Positions 1 to 7,219 are shown, numbered from the stretch's first letter. The stretch: 10,412 bases of DNA from an uncultured Lachnospiraceae bacterium (GCA_902787595.1 CADAHD010000052.1:1-10412), one strand, 5' to 3'. The notes: a model not told the origin generated them from the sequence alone. Numbers and translations: made by a program.

Positions 1-63
1 TGCCAAAACTATGACTAAAAAGATACGAAGTCTGAAACTCTTAAGATATTCCGATCTTTTCAT
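1..63 (-). CDS. Sensor histidine kinase, N-terminal fragment (runs off the window)
   Basis: Only the first 21 codons are present, from an ATG that overlaps the stop of the preceding response regulator in an ATGA arrangement. The translation begins MKRSEYLKSFRLRIFLVIVLA: a short basic segment followed by the start of a hydrophobic stretch. This is the usual N-terminus of a membrane histidine kinase whose first transmembrane helix anchors the sensor domain. Identification rests on this N-terminus plus position, because an OmpR-type regulator is normally followed by its cognate kinase. There is no good Shine-Dalgarno at a normal distance from this ATG (AAAGG directly abuts it), so translation is probably coupled to the regulator. 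No HAMP, DHp or ATPase domain can be seen, and the signal sensed is unknown. A later start outside the window cannot be excluded. Confidence 0.7.
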   Translation of the reverse strand, partial: MKRSEYLKSFRLRIFLVIVLA

Positions 64-752
64 CCTTTATAGAAATATCCGGATCCCCATTTGGTCTGAA
101 CATATTTGGGCGCTCCCGGTGTCTCTTCTATCTTCTCGCGCAGTCTTCTGACATGCACGTCAACCGTACGGGCATCACCGTTATACTCGCTGCCCCATAC
201 GATCTCCTTAAGATTATCCCTGCTGTACACCTTGCCGGGATGCGTAACCAGAAGCTCCAATATATCAAACTCTTTAGTGGTCAGATTTATCTCCCTGTTG
301 TTTATGAAAAGTCTTCTGTTCTCGATGTCAAATCTGAATTCGCCGTTTTCTATAAGCTTTGAGTTTACAGCCACCTCTGCGCTCTTCTTGCGCGCGCGGC
401 GGACAAAGACTTTTATCCTGGCCTTAACTTCCAGCACGTTGAAGGGTTTTACGATATAATCATCGGCTCCGGATTCAAAACCCATGATCTTATCCATATC
501 ATTCCCCTTTGCGGTAAGAAAAATAATGGGCACATCGGAGAACTCCCTTATCTGCCGGCATACCTCCATGCCGTCTATCTTGGGAAGCATCAGATCCAGA
601 AGCACCAGATCGTAATGATTGGTCCTGGCAAGTTCCAGCGCTTCTTCCCCGTCATACGCCGCATCGGTTTCCATTCCGTCCTGCTCTATACTGTACTTAA
701 GGCCTTTTACTATAGCCTTTTCATCATCCACTATCAAAATACGCTCTGCCAT
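60..752 (-). CDS. OmpR/PhoB-family response regulator
   Basis: 230-residue two-component transcription factor, the normal length for the OmpR/PhoB class. The receiver domain (about residues 4-118) shows the acidic pair D9/D10, the phosphoacceptor D53 in the LLDLMLP context, T80 and the invariant K102 in VKPF. A linker of about 15 residues leads to a C-terminal winged-helix DNA-binding domain (about 132-229). That domain has the recognition-helix signature RTVDVHVRRLREKIE spanning 195-209 and the wing motif WGSGYFY at 222-228. The start ATG has AAGGA 8 bases upstream and lies 18 bases after the ComEA-like gene, so the two are probably co-transcribed. The stop overlaps the start of the presumed kinase. 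General PhoP/WalR-like character is clear, but a specific orthologue cannot be assigned, so no gene symbol is given. Its targets are unknown. Confidence 0.95.
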   Translation of the reverse strand: MAERILIVDDEKAIVKGLKYSIEQDGMETDAAYDGEEALELARTNHYDLVLLDLMLPKIDGMEVCRQIREFSDVPIIFLTAKGNDMDKIMGFESGADDYIVKPFNVLEVKARIKVFVRRARKKSAEVAVNSKLIENGEFRFDIENRRLFINNREINLTTKEFDILELLVTHPGKVYSRDNLKEIVWGSEYNGDARTVDVHVRRLREKIEETPGAPKYVQTKWGSGYFYKG

Positions 753-770
753 TTTTACTTTCCTTCTGCG

Positions 771-1361
771 CTACCGCGCCGTAATATCGTCTTTGAACCC
801 GGCGTAAGTATTTTCGCCTATGCCGGTTACATTTTTTATATCTTCAATCTTTGCAAATGCTCCGTGTTCTTCCCTGTATGCGACAATGGCTCTGGCCTTT
901 CCCTCGCCTATGCCGCTCAGCTGCATCAGCTCGTCCACCCCGGCATGGTTGATGTCTATCCTGCCGTCGCTGACTGCTGCCGCCGCAGGCTGATCCATGC
1001 CTTCCGTTTCCTCTTTTGTGGGCACATGATACTTTTGACCGTCTTCGATCGTGCCGGCAAGATTAAGAAAATCCTCATCTGCCTCGTCGGTAAAACCGCC
1101 TGCTAAGCTTACTGCATCAAAAAGCCTGCTGCCGTCGGACAATGAATACACCCCCGGCTTTTTTACAGCGCCGCTGATGTGCACAAAGACCTCACGTTTT
1201 TCGGGCACAGTTACAGCCGCATCATTTTCTGATACGTTCTGTCCCTTGTCTTCCACGCCCCGCTCTAGCTGTTCGCTGATATATTCCTGTGCAGATCCGC
1301 ACCCGGCAGGGCATACGCCCATGAGCATCAGTAACAGAATGATTATAAATTTTTTCTTCAT
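771..1361 (-). CDS. ComEA-like secreted DNA-binding protein (SLBB + helix-hairpin-helix)
   Basis: 196 residues. Residues 1-20 are MKKK followed by a hydrophobic core, a secretion signal or N-terminal anchor. C21 follows Pro-Ala-Gly, an imperfect lipobox because -3 is Pro rather than Leu, so lipidation is uncertain. A charged linker leads to an SLBB-type domain at about 56-114 (VFVHISGAV start, PGVY, SLAGGF). A ComEA-type tandem helix-hairpin-helix domain follows at about 134-196, with hairpins LSGIGEGKA (148-156) and VTGIGENTY (178-186). This order is that of ComEA, the extracellular double-stranded DNA receptor of natural transformation in Gram-positives. The start ATG has AAGGAG 6 bases upstream. 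Normally comEA precedes comEC; here it precedes a two-component system instead. It may serve in DNA uptake or another surface DNA-binding role, and the context does not settle which. Confidence 0.9.
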   Translation of the reverse strand: MKKKFIIILLLMLMGVCPAGCGSAQEYISEQLERGVEDKGQNVSENDAAVTVPEKREVFVHISGAVKKPGVYSLSDGSRLFDAVSLAGGFTDEADEDFLNLAGTIEDGQKYHVPTKEETEGMDQPAAAAVSDGRIDINHAGVDELMQLSGIGEGKARAIVAYREEHGAFAKIEDIKNVTGIGENTYAGFKDDITAR

Positions 1362-1369
1362 GATCTGCT

Positions 1370-1396
1370 CCTTTTACGCATTGATGCGGTAAAAGG
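1370..1396 (-). promoter_or_regulatory. Leader hairpin covering the ComEA-like gene's ribosome binding site
   Basis: A near-perfect inverted repeat: 12 bases CCTTTTACGCAT on the plus strand (1370-1381), a two-base centre, then ATGCGGTAAAAGG (1384-1396), with a single bulged base. In the minus-strand transcript the downstream arm contains the 5' part of the Shine-Dalgarno (1368-1373) that serves the ATG at 1361. The predicted mRNA hairpin would therefore bury part of the ribosome binding site. No run of U follows, so it is not a terminator. That the structure forms and regulates translation is inference. Confidence 0.6.
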
Positions 1397-1423
1397 CCTT
1401 CTCAGAGATCACCTGTAAATATC

Positions 1424-1452
1424 ATTCTATGATATAAATTTAAAACATTCAA
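1424..1452 (-). promoter_or_regulatory. Putative sigma-A promoter for the comEA-like / response regulator / kinase unit
   Basis: On the minus strand there is a -35 TTGAAT (1452-1447), a spacer of exactly 17 bases and a -10 TAGAAT (1429-1424). These match consensus at 4/6 and 5/6. The predicted start lies near 1417, giving a leader of about 55 nt that contains the hairpin at 1370-1396. The surrounding DNA is AT-rich, and the promoter sits just after the terminator of the upstream arg unit. Identified by eye only. Confidence 0.6.
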
Positions 1453-1462
1453 TAGGGAAAAT

Positions 1463-1498
1463 AAAAAAAAGATCCTCCGGCGTATATTCCGGGGATCT
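1463..1498 (-). terminator. Rho-independent terminator of the arg/solute-binding-protein operon
   Basis: On the minus strand, an arm AGATCCCCGG (1498-1489), an eight-base loop and an arm CCGGAGGATCT (1480-1470) form a 10-bp stem with one bulged A. Eight T residues follow immediately (1470-1463). It lies about 30 bases after the stop of the solute-binding protein gene and separates that unit from the next promoter at 1452. Confidence 0.9.
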
Positions 1499-1529
1499 CT
1501 CTATGCTTTACGCGGCAGAGCAGTATGCG

Positions 1530-2948
1530 TCAAAACTTTACCATCTGCTGCTGCATCTGATCTGAGAGCTCCTTAAGGCTGGTCTCAGGATCGGCTCCGT
1601 CCCATATGCGCGTGTACGCCATCTCAAGTTCCACCCAGAAATTGCTGAGTGTCATAAGCTTCGGAAGCACTGCGCTTTCCTGATATATCTGGCGCACAAC
1701 ATCCCTGGCGCCGGCGCTTTCTTCCTGTACGCCGCCCATGCAGGGAAGCTTTCCCGTGCGGCCATAAAGCGTATCGGCCGATTCATACATAATGTATTCC
1801 GCAAAAAGATTGGCTTCATCCGGATGCTCCGAAAAACCGTTGACCACAACGCAGCTGGTAGCGGAAAGTCCCTTAGCGGAATGCTCCGCATCCACGCCGG
1901 GAAGCGGCGCCACGCCATAGCCGTATCTGAATTCACCGTTTTCGTAAGCCCTCTCCACAGTAGGAATGGCATCGGTAGTCACGATGGTAAACAGGGTCTT
2001 TCCGTCAAGGAAATCCTGAAGCACCTTTTCGTAGCTGCTCTCCTTTGAATCTATTGAGAAGAACTGATGAAGGCTTTGGTAAGCGCTCATGCAATGTATG
2101 GAATCGGGGTTGCAGATATCGATCCTCTCGGGATCATCGCCGCACTCGCCTCCAACATCCATATAAGCTCCCGCAAAGAAATAATTATAATAGATATCGG
2201 AAACATCCCAGAGGAAAAAATGCTCCATGCCCTCCGGCGCGCCGTGTTCCATAGCCAGTTTGGTGATGTCCTCGATGGATTCGGGAATAAGCTCCTGGGT
2301 GCGCTGCGAAACAGCTTCCTTCCAGCTTTCCTCGGTATAGCCCTCCGGAATGCCTGCGTCCGGAACATAAGTATGTCCCTCTCCGCCTTCCTCATCACCC
2401 ACTTCTTCAAGTGGCTCGCTGCGAAGTTCCGCATCAGCCATCTGTGAAAGATAAGTAGAATTATACAAAAGAAAGGCCGTCTCGTAATAAAAAGGATATG
2501 CCACGCGCTTACCGTTATAGGTAACCGCATTCATGGCTATCTCGGGATAGTTAAAACTGTTGATGACATTTTCGGGATCCATGATAGGCTGCGCCAGTCC
2601 GGCCAGAGCAGCCTTCTCAAGCGTATCCGTGCCTGCGATATACAGATCCGGCATTTCCTCATTCTTAACTGAAGCATCATATATCTCTTCGATATACTCA
2701 AGGCCTGTCTTGAGCACGGGCTCTACTCTCACACCCTCCGCATCCTGATATGCCACGGAAGCGCTGTTTAAATAATCGGTAAGGCTTTCATCCGTATACC
2801 AGAGTATCAGCGTGGGCGCCTTTGCCGGCTGGGGATCCATCCCCGGAAGCACCGCGTCTTCGGGACGCAGCCAATAATACCACGCTCCCAGACAGAGCGC
2901 GGACACGAGAAAAATACACAGCCATGTCTTGCGTCTTAATTTGCTCAC
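1530..2948 (-). CDS. Membrane-anchored family-1 (sugar-type) extracellular solute-binding protein
   Basis: 472 residues from a GTG start at 2948. An in-frame GTG at 2954 is too close to the AAGGAG site (2954-2959), while the GTG at 2948 sits 5 bases after it. The start forms a GTGA overlap with the argD stop, so translation is probably coupled to argD. Residues 8-27 are hydrophobic after a basic MSKLRRK. No canonical lipobox is seen, so the protein is likely tethered by this helix. The mature part has MalE-type family-1 features: the hinge/ligand region YPFYYETAFLLYNSTYL at about 151-167, TTDAIPTVE (324-332), GVAPLPG (345-351), and SATSCVVVNGFSEHPDEAN leading into FAEYIM (362-387). An acidic insert lies at about 178-191. 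No permease or ATPase is adjacent, so it may use a distant partner or act as a sensor. The ligand is unknown. Confidence 0.88.
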   Translation of the reverse strand: MSKLRRKTWLCIFLVSALCLGAWYYWLRPEDAVLPGMDPQPAKAPTLILWYTDESLTDYLNSASVAYQDAEGVRVEPVLKTGLEYIEEIYDASVKNEEMPDLYIAGTDTLEKAALAGLAQPIMDPENVINSFNYPEIAMNAVTYNGKRVAYPFYYETAFLLYNSTYLSQMADAELRSEPLEEVGDEEGGEGHTYVPDAGIPEGYTEESWKEAVSQRTQELIPESIEDITKLAMEHGAPEGMEHFFLWDVSDIYYNYFFAGAYMDVGGECGDDPERIDICNPDSIHCMSAYQSLHQFFSIDSKESSYEKVLQDFLDGKTLFTIVTTDAIPTVERAYENGEFRYGYGVAPLPGVDAEHSAKGLSATSCVVVNGFSEHPDEANLFAEYIMYESADTLYGRTGKLPCMGGVQEESAGARDVVRQIYQESAVLPKLMTLSNFWVELEMAYTRIWDGADPETSLKELSDQMQQQMVKF

Positions 2949-4132
2949 AGACACTCCTTAAGTATCGCAGCCATGTCATCTACTTCCTTCTTGCTTATTA
3001 CCAGAGGAGGAAGGAAACGTATGATATTCGTTCCTGCATTTATAAGAACAAGCCCCTTATCAAGAGCTTTATTGATGATCTCGGCAACGGGATGATCAAA
3101 TTCCAGTCCCTGCATCAGCCCCACTCCGCGGTGATCTGTAATATCGGAATGCTCAGCCCTGATGCCTTCGAGTACCTCGTAAAGATATGCTCCGACCTCG
3201 CGCACATTCTCCAGCACATGCTTCTCCTCAAAAAGCTTAAGCACAGCGCAGATAGCTGCGCCGCCAAGAGGATTGCCGCCGTAGGTGGTGCCGTGATCAC
3301 CGGCCACCAGCGAAGACTGCGCCACTTTTTCAGTCATAAGGAAAGCGCCTACGGGCACGCCGCAGCCAAGAGCCTTAGCCACAGTCATCACATCGGGCTT
3401 TACGCCGTAACGCTGCCATGCAAAATACTCTCCGCTTCGTCCCATGCCGCACTGTATCTCATCCAGTATCAGGAGGATATCGCGCTCGTCGCAGATCTTA
3501 CGCAGTTCCTTAAGGAAAGCTTCATCTGCCGGATGTATGCCGCCTTCGCCCTGCACTGTTTCAAGCAGTATGGCAATGGTCTTATCGTTAAGGCAGGCCT
3601 TAACGCTCTCAATATCATTGTACTGCGCAAAACGGATGTTACCTATCATCGGCTCAAAAGCATCACGATATGCTCTCTTTCCCGTAACAGACAATGCGCC
3701 CATGGTACGTCCGTGAAAGGAATGCTCCATTGCGATGATCTCATGATCGGTGCGTCCGTCTTTTAAAAATCCGTACTTACGCGCTGTCTTTATAGCGCCC
3801 TCAACAGCCTCGGCTCCGCTGTTTGTAAAAAACACGCGGTCCATGCCGGAGATCTTTTTGATCCCCTTGGCAGCTTCTATAGCCGGAACATTGTAATAAT
3901 AATTTGAAGTATGCAGTATCTTATCCACCTGTGCCTTTACGGCGTCATTATATTCCTTTACTCCGTAGCCCAGTGCAAATACTGCTATTCCCGATACGAA
4001 GTCGAGATATTTCTTTCCTTCAATATCATAAAGATAATTTCCATCGCCGTGGTCAAAGACCACCTGATAACGGTTATATGTATGAAGGAGTGCCGCCTCG
4101 GCCTCCTCTATATAGTCCTTCATGATTCCCAT
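2945..4132 (-). CDS. argD: Acetylornithine aminotransferase
   Basis: 395 residues, the usual family length. A class-III PLP aminotransferase that converts N-acetylglutamate semialdehyde plus glutamate to N-acetylornithine and 2-oxoglutarate in the cytosol. Visible motifs are NSGAEAVEGA (104-113, PLP phosphate region), FHGRTMGALSVTG (139-151), LLETVQGEGG (189-198), LDEIQCGMGRSG (223-234, with D224 expected to contact the PLP ring nitrogen) and VAKALGCGVPVGAF (251-264), with K253 as the Schiff-base lysine. The ATG at 4132 is preferred over one three codons later because GGAGG lies 8 bases upstream. It lies 40 bases after argB; the gap holds a small ATTCC/GGAAT inverted repeat at 4158-4171. Its last codons (KECL) contain the ribosome binding site of the next gene. 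The enzyme may also serve succinyldiaminopimelate in lysine synthesis, as in some bacteria. Confidence 0.96.
   Translation of the reverse strand: MGIMKDYIEEAEAALLHTYNRYQVVFDHGDGNYLYDIEGKKYLDFVSGIAVFALGYGVKEYNDAVKAQVDKILHTSNYYYNVPAIEAAKGIKKISGMDRVFFTNSGAEAVEGAIKTARKYGFLKDGRTDHEIIAMEHSFHGRTMGALSVTGKRAYRDAFEPMIGNIRFAQYNDIESVKACLNDKTIAILLETVQGEGGIHPADEAFLKELRKICDERDILLILDEIQCGMGRSGEYFAWQRYGVKPDVMTVAKALGCGVPVGAFLMTEKVAQSSLVAGDHGTTYGGNPLGGAAICAVLKLFEEKHVLENVREVGAYLYEVLEGIRAEHSDITDHRGVGLMQGLEFDHPVAEIINKALDKGLVLINAGTNIIRFLPPLVISKKEVDDMAAILKECL
2954..2959 (-). promoter_or_regulatory. Shine-Dalgarno inside argD that sets the solute-binding protein start
   Basis: AAGGAG lies in the penultimate codons of argD (Lys-Glu), 5 bases before the GTG at 2948. 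The alternative GTG at 2954 shares its first base with this site and cannot be used with it. This favours the four-base GTGA overlap start. Confidence 0.8.
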
Positions 4133-4172
4133 AATTTTATCCTCCGTTTACTGCTGTATTCCAAGCGGAATA

Positions 4173-5060
4173 TCATTCGTGATCATCATCGCCTGTTATC
4201 ATGGTTCCGATGCCGTCCTTTGTGAATATCTCCAGAAGCAGGCAGTGTGCCAGTCTGCCGTCAAGTATATGCACTCTCTGCACGCCGCTCTCAATGGCAT
4301 CAATGCAGTTGCCCAGCTTGGGAAGCATTCCGCCGCCGATTATCCCGCCCTCGATAAGCGCCTTAGCCTCTGATATCTTTATGGTCGAAATAAATGATGA
4401 CTTGTCGTTAATATCGCGATAGAGTCCCTCAATATCGGTAAGGAAAGCAAGCTTCTCTGCTCCCACTGCTTTCGCTATTGCGCAGGCAGCGTCATCAGCG
4501 TTGATGTTATAGCTCTCATACTTATCGTCCATGCCTATAGGGCAGACTATCGGAAGAAAGTCCTTATCGATCAGATCCGATAATATCTTGGGATTGACAT
4601 CGGTTATCTGCCCTACAAAGCCTATGTCCTTTCCGTCGGAATATCTCTTCTGAACCTTGAGCAGGCCGCCGTCCTTTCCCGACACGCCCGCAGCATGAAC
4701 TCCAAGCTCTTCAACCATGGCGACAAGACGCTTGTTAACTTTATTAAGCACCATCTCTGCCACTTCCATGGTCTCTGCATCGGTAACCCTCAGACCGTTT
4801 ACGAATTCGGACTCCTTGCCTGTCTTCTTAAGCCATGCGCTTATCTCCTTGCCACCTCCGTGAACGATAATGGGCTTAAAGCCTACCAGCTTAAGCAGGG
4901 TCACGTCCTTGATGACGTTGCGCTGAAGCTCGGGATCTGCCATGGCGCTGCCGCCGTATTTTACCACTATGATCCGGCGGTTGTACTTTTGTATGTAAGG
5001 AAGCGCTTCTATCAGCACTCCGGCTTTCTTCAACAGATTATCGATATCATTGGTGTACAT
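4173..5060 (-). CDS. argB: Acetylglutamate kinase
   Basis: 295 residues, amino-acid kinase family. Phosphorylates N-acetylglutamate to N-acetylglutamyl-5-phosphate with ATP in the cytosol. Motifs in order: VVKYGGSAM (32-40, phosphate loop), VHGGGKEI (66-73), NGLRVTD (88-94), NINADDAA (185-192, substrate binding), [10 protein letters not shown] (207-216), GGMLPKL (243-249) and VHILDGR (263-269). About 33 residues precede KYGG, whereas the arginine-insensitive E. coli type begins almost at that motif. The extra N-terminal helix is typical of arginine-inhibited hexameric kinases, so feedback inhibition by arginine is likely but inferred. AAGGAGG lies 11 bases before the ATG, a little far. It sits 32 bases after argJ and 40 before argD in the same operon. 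Confidence 0.96.
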   Translation of the reverse strand: MYTNDIDNLLKKAGVLIEALPYIQKYNRRIIVVKYGGSAMADPELQRNVIKDVTLLKLVGFKPIIVHGGGKEISAWLKKTGKESEFVNGLRVTDAETMEVAEMVLNKVNKRLVAMVEELGVHAAGVSGKDGGLLKVQKRYSDGKDIGFVGQITDVNPKILSDLIDKDFLPIVCPIGMDDKYESYNINADDAACAIAKAVGAEKLAFLTDIEGLYRDINDKSSFISTIKISEAKALIEGGIIGGGMLPKLGNCIDAIESGVQRVHILDGRLAHCLLLEIFTKDGIGTMITGDDDHE

Positions 5061-5081
5061 TTTTAAACTATCCTCCTTAAA

Positions 5082-5101
5082 AGATCCATGCGTCAGGATC
5101 T
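5082..5101 (-). promoter_or_regulatory. Short hairpin across the argJ stop (possible attenuator or processing site)
   Basis: On the minus strand AGATCC (5101-5096) and GGATCT (5087-5082) flank an eight-base loop that includes the argJ stop codon, and four T residues follow. The stem is only 6 bp with two or three GC pairs and the T run is short. Partial termination or mRNA processing between argJ and argB is possible, but full termination is unlikely. Confidence 0.3.
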
Positions 5102-6319
5102 GTAATCAGCATTGATCTTTACATAATCATAACTCAGATCGCACCCCCAGGCTTTAGCCTCGGAACTGCCCATATGCATATCGGCCACAACCGTGACCGC
5201 TTCGCTCTTTAACAGCTCTGTAGCCTCTTCCTCGCTGTAGCCGGTGCCAAGACCGTTCTCTACTATCTTCATGGTCCTGCCTTCAGCCTCATAGAAGATG
5301 TCCACCTTCTCGACATTTATGGATACGCCTGCATATCCAAGAGCGCAGAGAAAACGGCCGAAGTTCGAATCGTTACCGAACATCGCAGCCTTGCACAGAG
5401 ACGAACCTACAACAGACTTTGCCAGGACTTTTGCATCGGAAACGCTGCGCGCATTCTTAACATGGCAGGTAAACAGCTTGGTAGCGCCTTCGCCGTCGCC
5501 GGCCATCTGTATAGCCAGATTCTCGCTCACATAGTGAAGACCTTCATAGAAAAGCCTGTAATCTTCGCCTTCGCTGTCGATCACGGTATTCCCTGCCTGT
5601 CCGTTTGCCAGTACCACATAAGTATCGTTGGTGGAGGTATCCCCGTCCACCGTTATCATATTAAAAGTATCATCCACGATCGCGGAGATCGCCTTCTGTA
5701 AAAGTTTCTTTTCTATCGCGGCATCCGTTGTGACAAAGCCCAGCATGGTGCACATATTGGGATGTATCATGCCCGATCCCTTGGTCATCGCTCCGATACG
5801 TATGGTCTTTCCGTCTGTAAGCTCTACTTCCACCGCTATCTCTTTTTTGTGGGTATCGGTAGTCATTATGGCTTTTGCCGCTGCGGTTGCTGCTTCTGCA
5901 GAATCAGCTCTCTTCTCAAAGAGTTCCTTGCAGCCGGCGCAGATCTTTGCCGCATCTATCTGCATGCCGATAACTCCGGTGGATGCCACCAGCACAGAAT
6001 CCTTTCTGCCGTCATACAACGCGCTCATGGCTATTGCTGTATTCTCGCAAAGCTCCATGCCCTGCTTACCCGTAGCTGCATTGGCTATGCCTGAATTTAT
6101 GACTACGGATCTTACCTTTGCATCACTGTGCACTATCTTTGAATCCCATACCACAGGCGCTGCTTTTACGCTGTTTGTAGTAAATGTGCCTGCGGTCACA
6201 CAATCCGTTTCGCTGTAGATAAGAGCCATATCCTCACGGCCCTTGTACTTTATGCCTGCAGCATGTGAAGCCGCATAAAAACCTTTAGCTGCGGTAATAC
6301 CGCCGGAAATCTCTTTCAT
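5093..6319 (-). CDS. argJ: Ornithine acetyltransferase (glutamate N-acetyltransferase, possibly bifunctional)
   Basis: 408 residues. Moves the acetyl group from N-acetylornithine to glutamate, closing the cyclic ornithine pathway. Some family members also make acetylglutamate from acetyl-CoA. ArgJ precursors self-cleave at a conserved Thr, which becomes the N-terminal nucleophile of the beta chain. Here the site is [16 protein letters not shown] (180-195), so the nucleophile is T191, and the residue before the cut is C190 instead of the more usual Ala. Other motifs are [12 protein letters not shown] (73-84), the oxyanion-hole region ASTGVIG (112-118), [10 protein letters not shown] (272-281) and the typical C-terminal [16 protein letters not shown] (391-406). 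AGGAGG lies 11 bases before the ATG. The gene follows a GNAT gene by 48 bases, where argC would often be. Mono- versus bifunctionality cannot be read from sequence alone. Confidence 0.96.
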   Translation of the reverse strand: MKEISGGITAAKGFYAASHAAGIKYKGREDMALIYSETDCVTAGTFTTNSVKAAPVVWDSKIVHSDAKVRSVVINSGIANAATGKQGMELCENTAIAMSALYDGRKDSVLVASTGVIGMQIDAAKICAGCKELFEKRADSAEAATAAAKAIMTTDTHKKEIAVEVELTDGKTIRIGAMTKGSGMIHPNMCTMLGFVTTDAAIEKKLLQKAISAIVDDTFNMITVDGDTSTNDTYVVLANGQAGNTVIDSEGEDYRLFYEGLHYVSENLAIQMAGDGEGATKLFTCHVKNARSVSDAKVLAKSVVGSSLCKAAMFGNDSNFGRFLCALGYAGVSINVEKVDIFYEAEGRTMKIVENGLGTGYSEEEATELLKSEAVTVVADMHMGSSEAKAWGCDLSYDYVKINADYRS

Positions 6320-6341
6320 AATATATTATTCCTCCTAAGAT

Positions 6342-6361
6342 CCTTCGCCCTGCCCCGAAGG
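6342..6361 (-). other. Intercistronic inverted repeat before argJ
   Basis: CCTTCG and CGAAGG arms (6 bp each) flank an eight-base G-rich loop in the transcript, between the GNAT stop and the argJ ribosome binding site. No T run follows on the minus strand, so it does not look like a terminator. It could be an mRNA processing or stabilising hairpin. Confidence 0.35.
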
Positions 6362-6367
6362 CATGCA

Positions 6368-7213
6368 TCATATTTCATAGTTGTGTTCAAAATTCTTTAC
6401 TCCGGGAAAAAGCTTTTCAAACAGCCCGTCAAATCTGTCTGTGGGCACAGGCATCACGATGACCGTGGGCGCTTTATAAGCTGCTTTTACGGCAGAAGCA
6501 AAAGCTCTTAAAACTCCCGCCATCGCATATTTATCCTTTGAAAACAGCGCCGATACGGTAACCTCTCCGCCTGCTGTATCATCACATACCAGATACGCCC
6601 TGAGAATGCCCTTCCTGTAATATGCAAAAGAACAAGCTCTGTTGACATGCGGCGAGGTGAAGCCCTCCTCCGGCATATCCCTGTGTCTTTCCGCGGTATT
6701 GACCGCGATCTTCTTTATCTCGTTATTGCTCAGCTCCGCAAAGGAGCGTACATGGGAATTCTTATATTTCGCAGGGAAGTAGATCTTGTTTTTTAAAGAG
6801 CCTACCGTAAAATGGTGCAGTCTCTCTCCCCTGTCAGTCTCCTCATAACCCAGTGCTTCCATAAAAGCAATAAGGCTATCCGCTTCGGCATCTCCCTCGC
6901 AGAAGGCCAGACGCAAAGCTGCTTTCTGCTCCTGCGCAACGCTCTTTAACGCTTCCAGCAGCGCTGTTCCCACGCCCATCTTTCTGTACTTGGGCGCGAC
7001 ATAAAAGCCCAGAATATCAAAAGTCCCGTCTTCATCGATATAACCGCCTATGGCGCCTACGGCAGTATCACCGTCTGCCGCTCCTATCGCAGCCACCGTG
7101 ATCCCCGCATTTCTTGCTTCCCTGACGCTGTCACCCAGAAAGCTCTCGAAACACGACCAGGACGCTTCATCGATCAGGCCGGTGCTTATCTCTTTCTTTT
7201 TCTTTGTAGCCAT
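6368..7213 (-). CDS. Two-domain GNAT-family N-acetyltransferase at the head of the arg genes
   Basis: 281 residues from the ATG at 7213, which has AAAGGAG six bases upstream (7220-7226). A GTG start 33 bases earlier has no ribosome binding site and would overlap the preceding gene. The N-terminal half (about 5-135) is a complete GNAT fold: strand GAIGGYI (53-59), DILGFYVAPKYR (66-77), then the acetyl-CoA pyrophosphate loop YRKMGVGTALL (76-86), and a motif-B-like FMEALGYEE (117-125). The C-terminal half (about 136-281) has alternating strands and helices (GILRAYLVCD, EVTVSALFSKD, TVIVMPVPTDRFDGLFEKLF) but lacks an R/QxxGxG/A loop, so it looks like a degenerate second GNAT domain. The substrate is unknown. 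Its place before argJ makes a role near acetylglutamate or arginine metabolism tempting but unproven. The start lies 11 bases after the preceding small gene. Confidence 0.85.
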   Translation of the reverse strand: MATKKKKEISTGLIDEASWSCFESFLGDSVREARNAGITVAAIGAADGDTAVGAIGGYIDEDGTFDILGFYVAPKYRKMGVGTALLEALKSVAQEQKAALRLAFCEGDAEADSLIAFMEALGYEETDRGERLHHFTVGSLKNKIYFPAKYKNSHVRSFAELSNNEIKKIAVNTAERHRDMPEEGFTSPHVNRACSFAYYRKGILRAYLVCDDTAGGEVTVSALFSKDKYAMAGVLRAFASAVKAAYKAPTVIVMPVPTDRFDGLFEKLFPGVKNFEHNYEI

Positions 7214-7219
7214 AAACCA

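Noticed and set aside
771..1361. Naming the gene comEA outright
   Set aside because: The domain order fits, but comEC is not adjacent and similar SLBB/HhH proteins occur outside competence loci, so the symbol is left blank.
2822..3766. A 314-codon open frame on the plus strand opposite argD
   Set aside because: It lies antisense to argD and the solute-binding protein start, has no ribosome binding site at its start, and gives a Cys/His/Ser-rich translation with no recognisable domain. It is a by-product of argD codon usage.
5628..6218. A 196-codon open frame on the plus strand opposite argJ
   Set aside because: It sits fully antisense to a gene with clear family motifs, with no Shine-Dalgarno and no domain. 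It is a codon-bias shadow.
6395..6425. Possible separate argJ promoter inside the end of the GNAT gene
   Set aside because: TTGAAA with AAGAAT at 17 bases matches the -10 at only 4 of 6 positions and lies inside coding sequence. It is too weak to report as a feature, though internal transcription cannot be excluded.
6368..7213. Calling the two-domain GNAT an N-acetylglutamate synthase (argA)
   Set aside because: It lacks the amino-acid-kinase-like domain of classical ArgA, no substrate residue can be read, and GNAT proteins are too diverse to assign from a neighbour.
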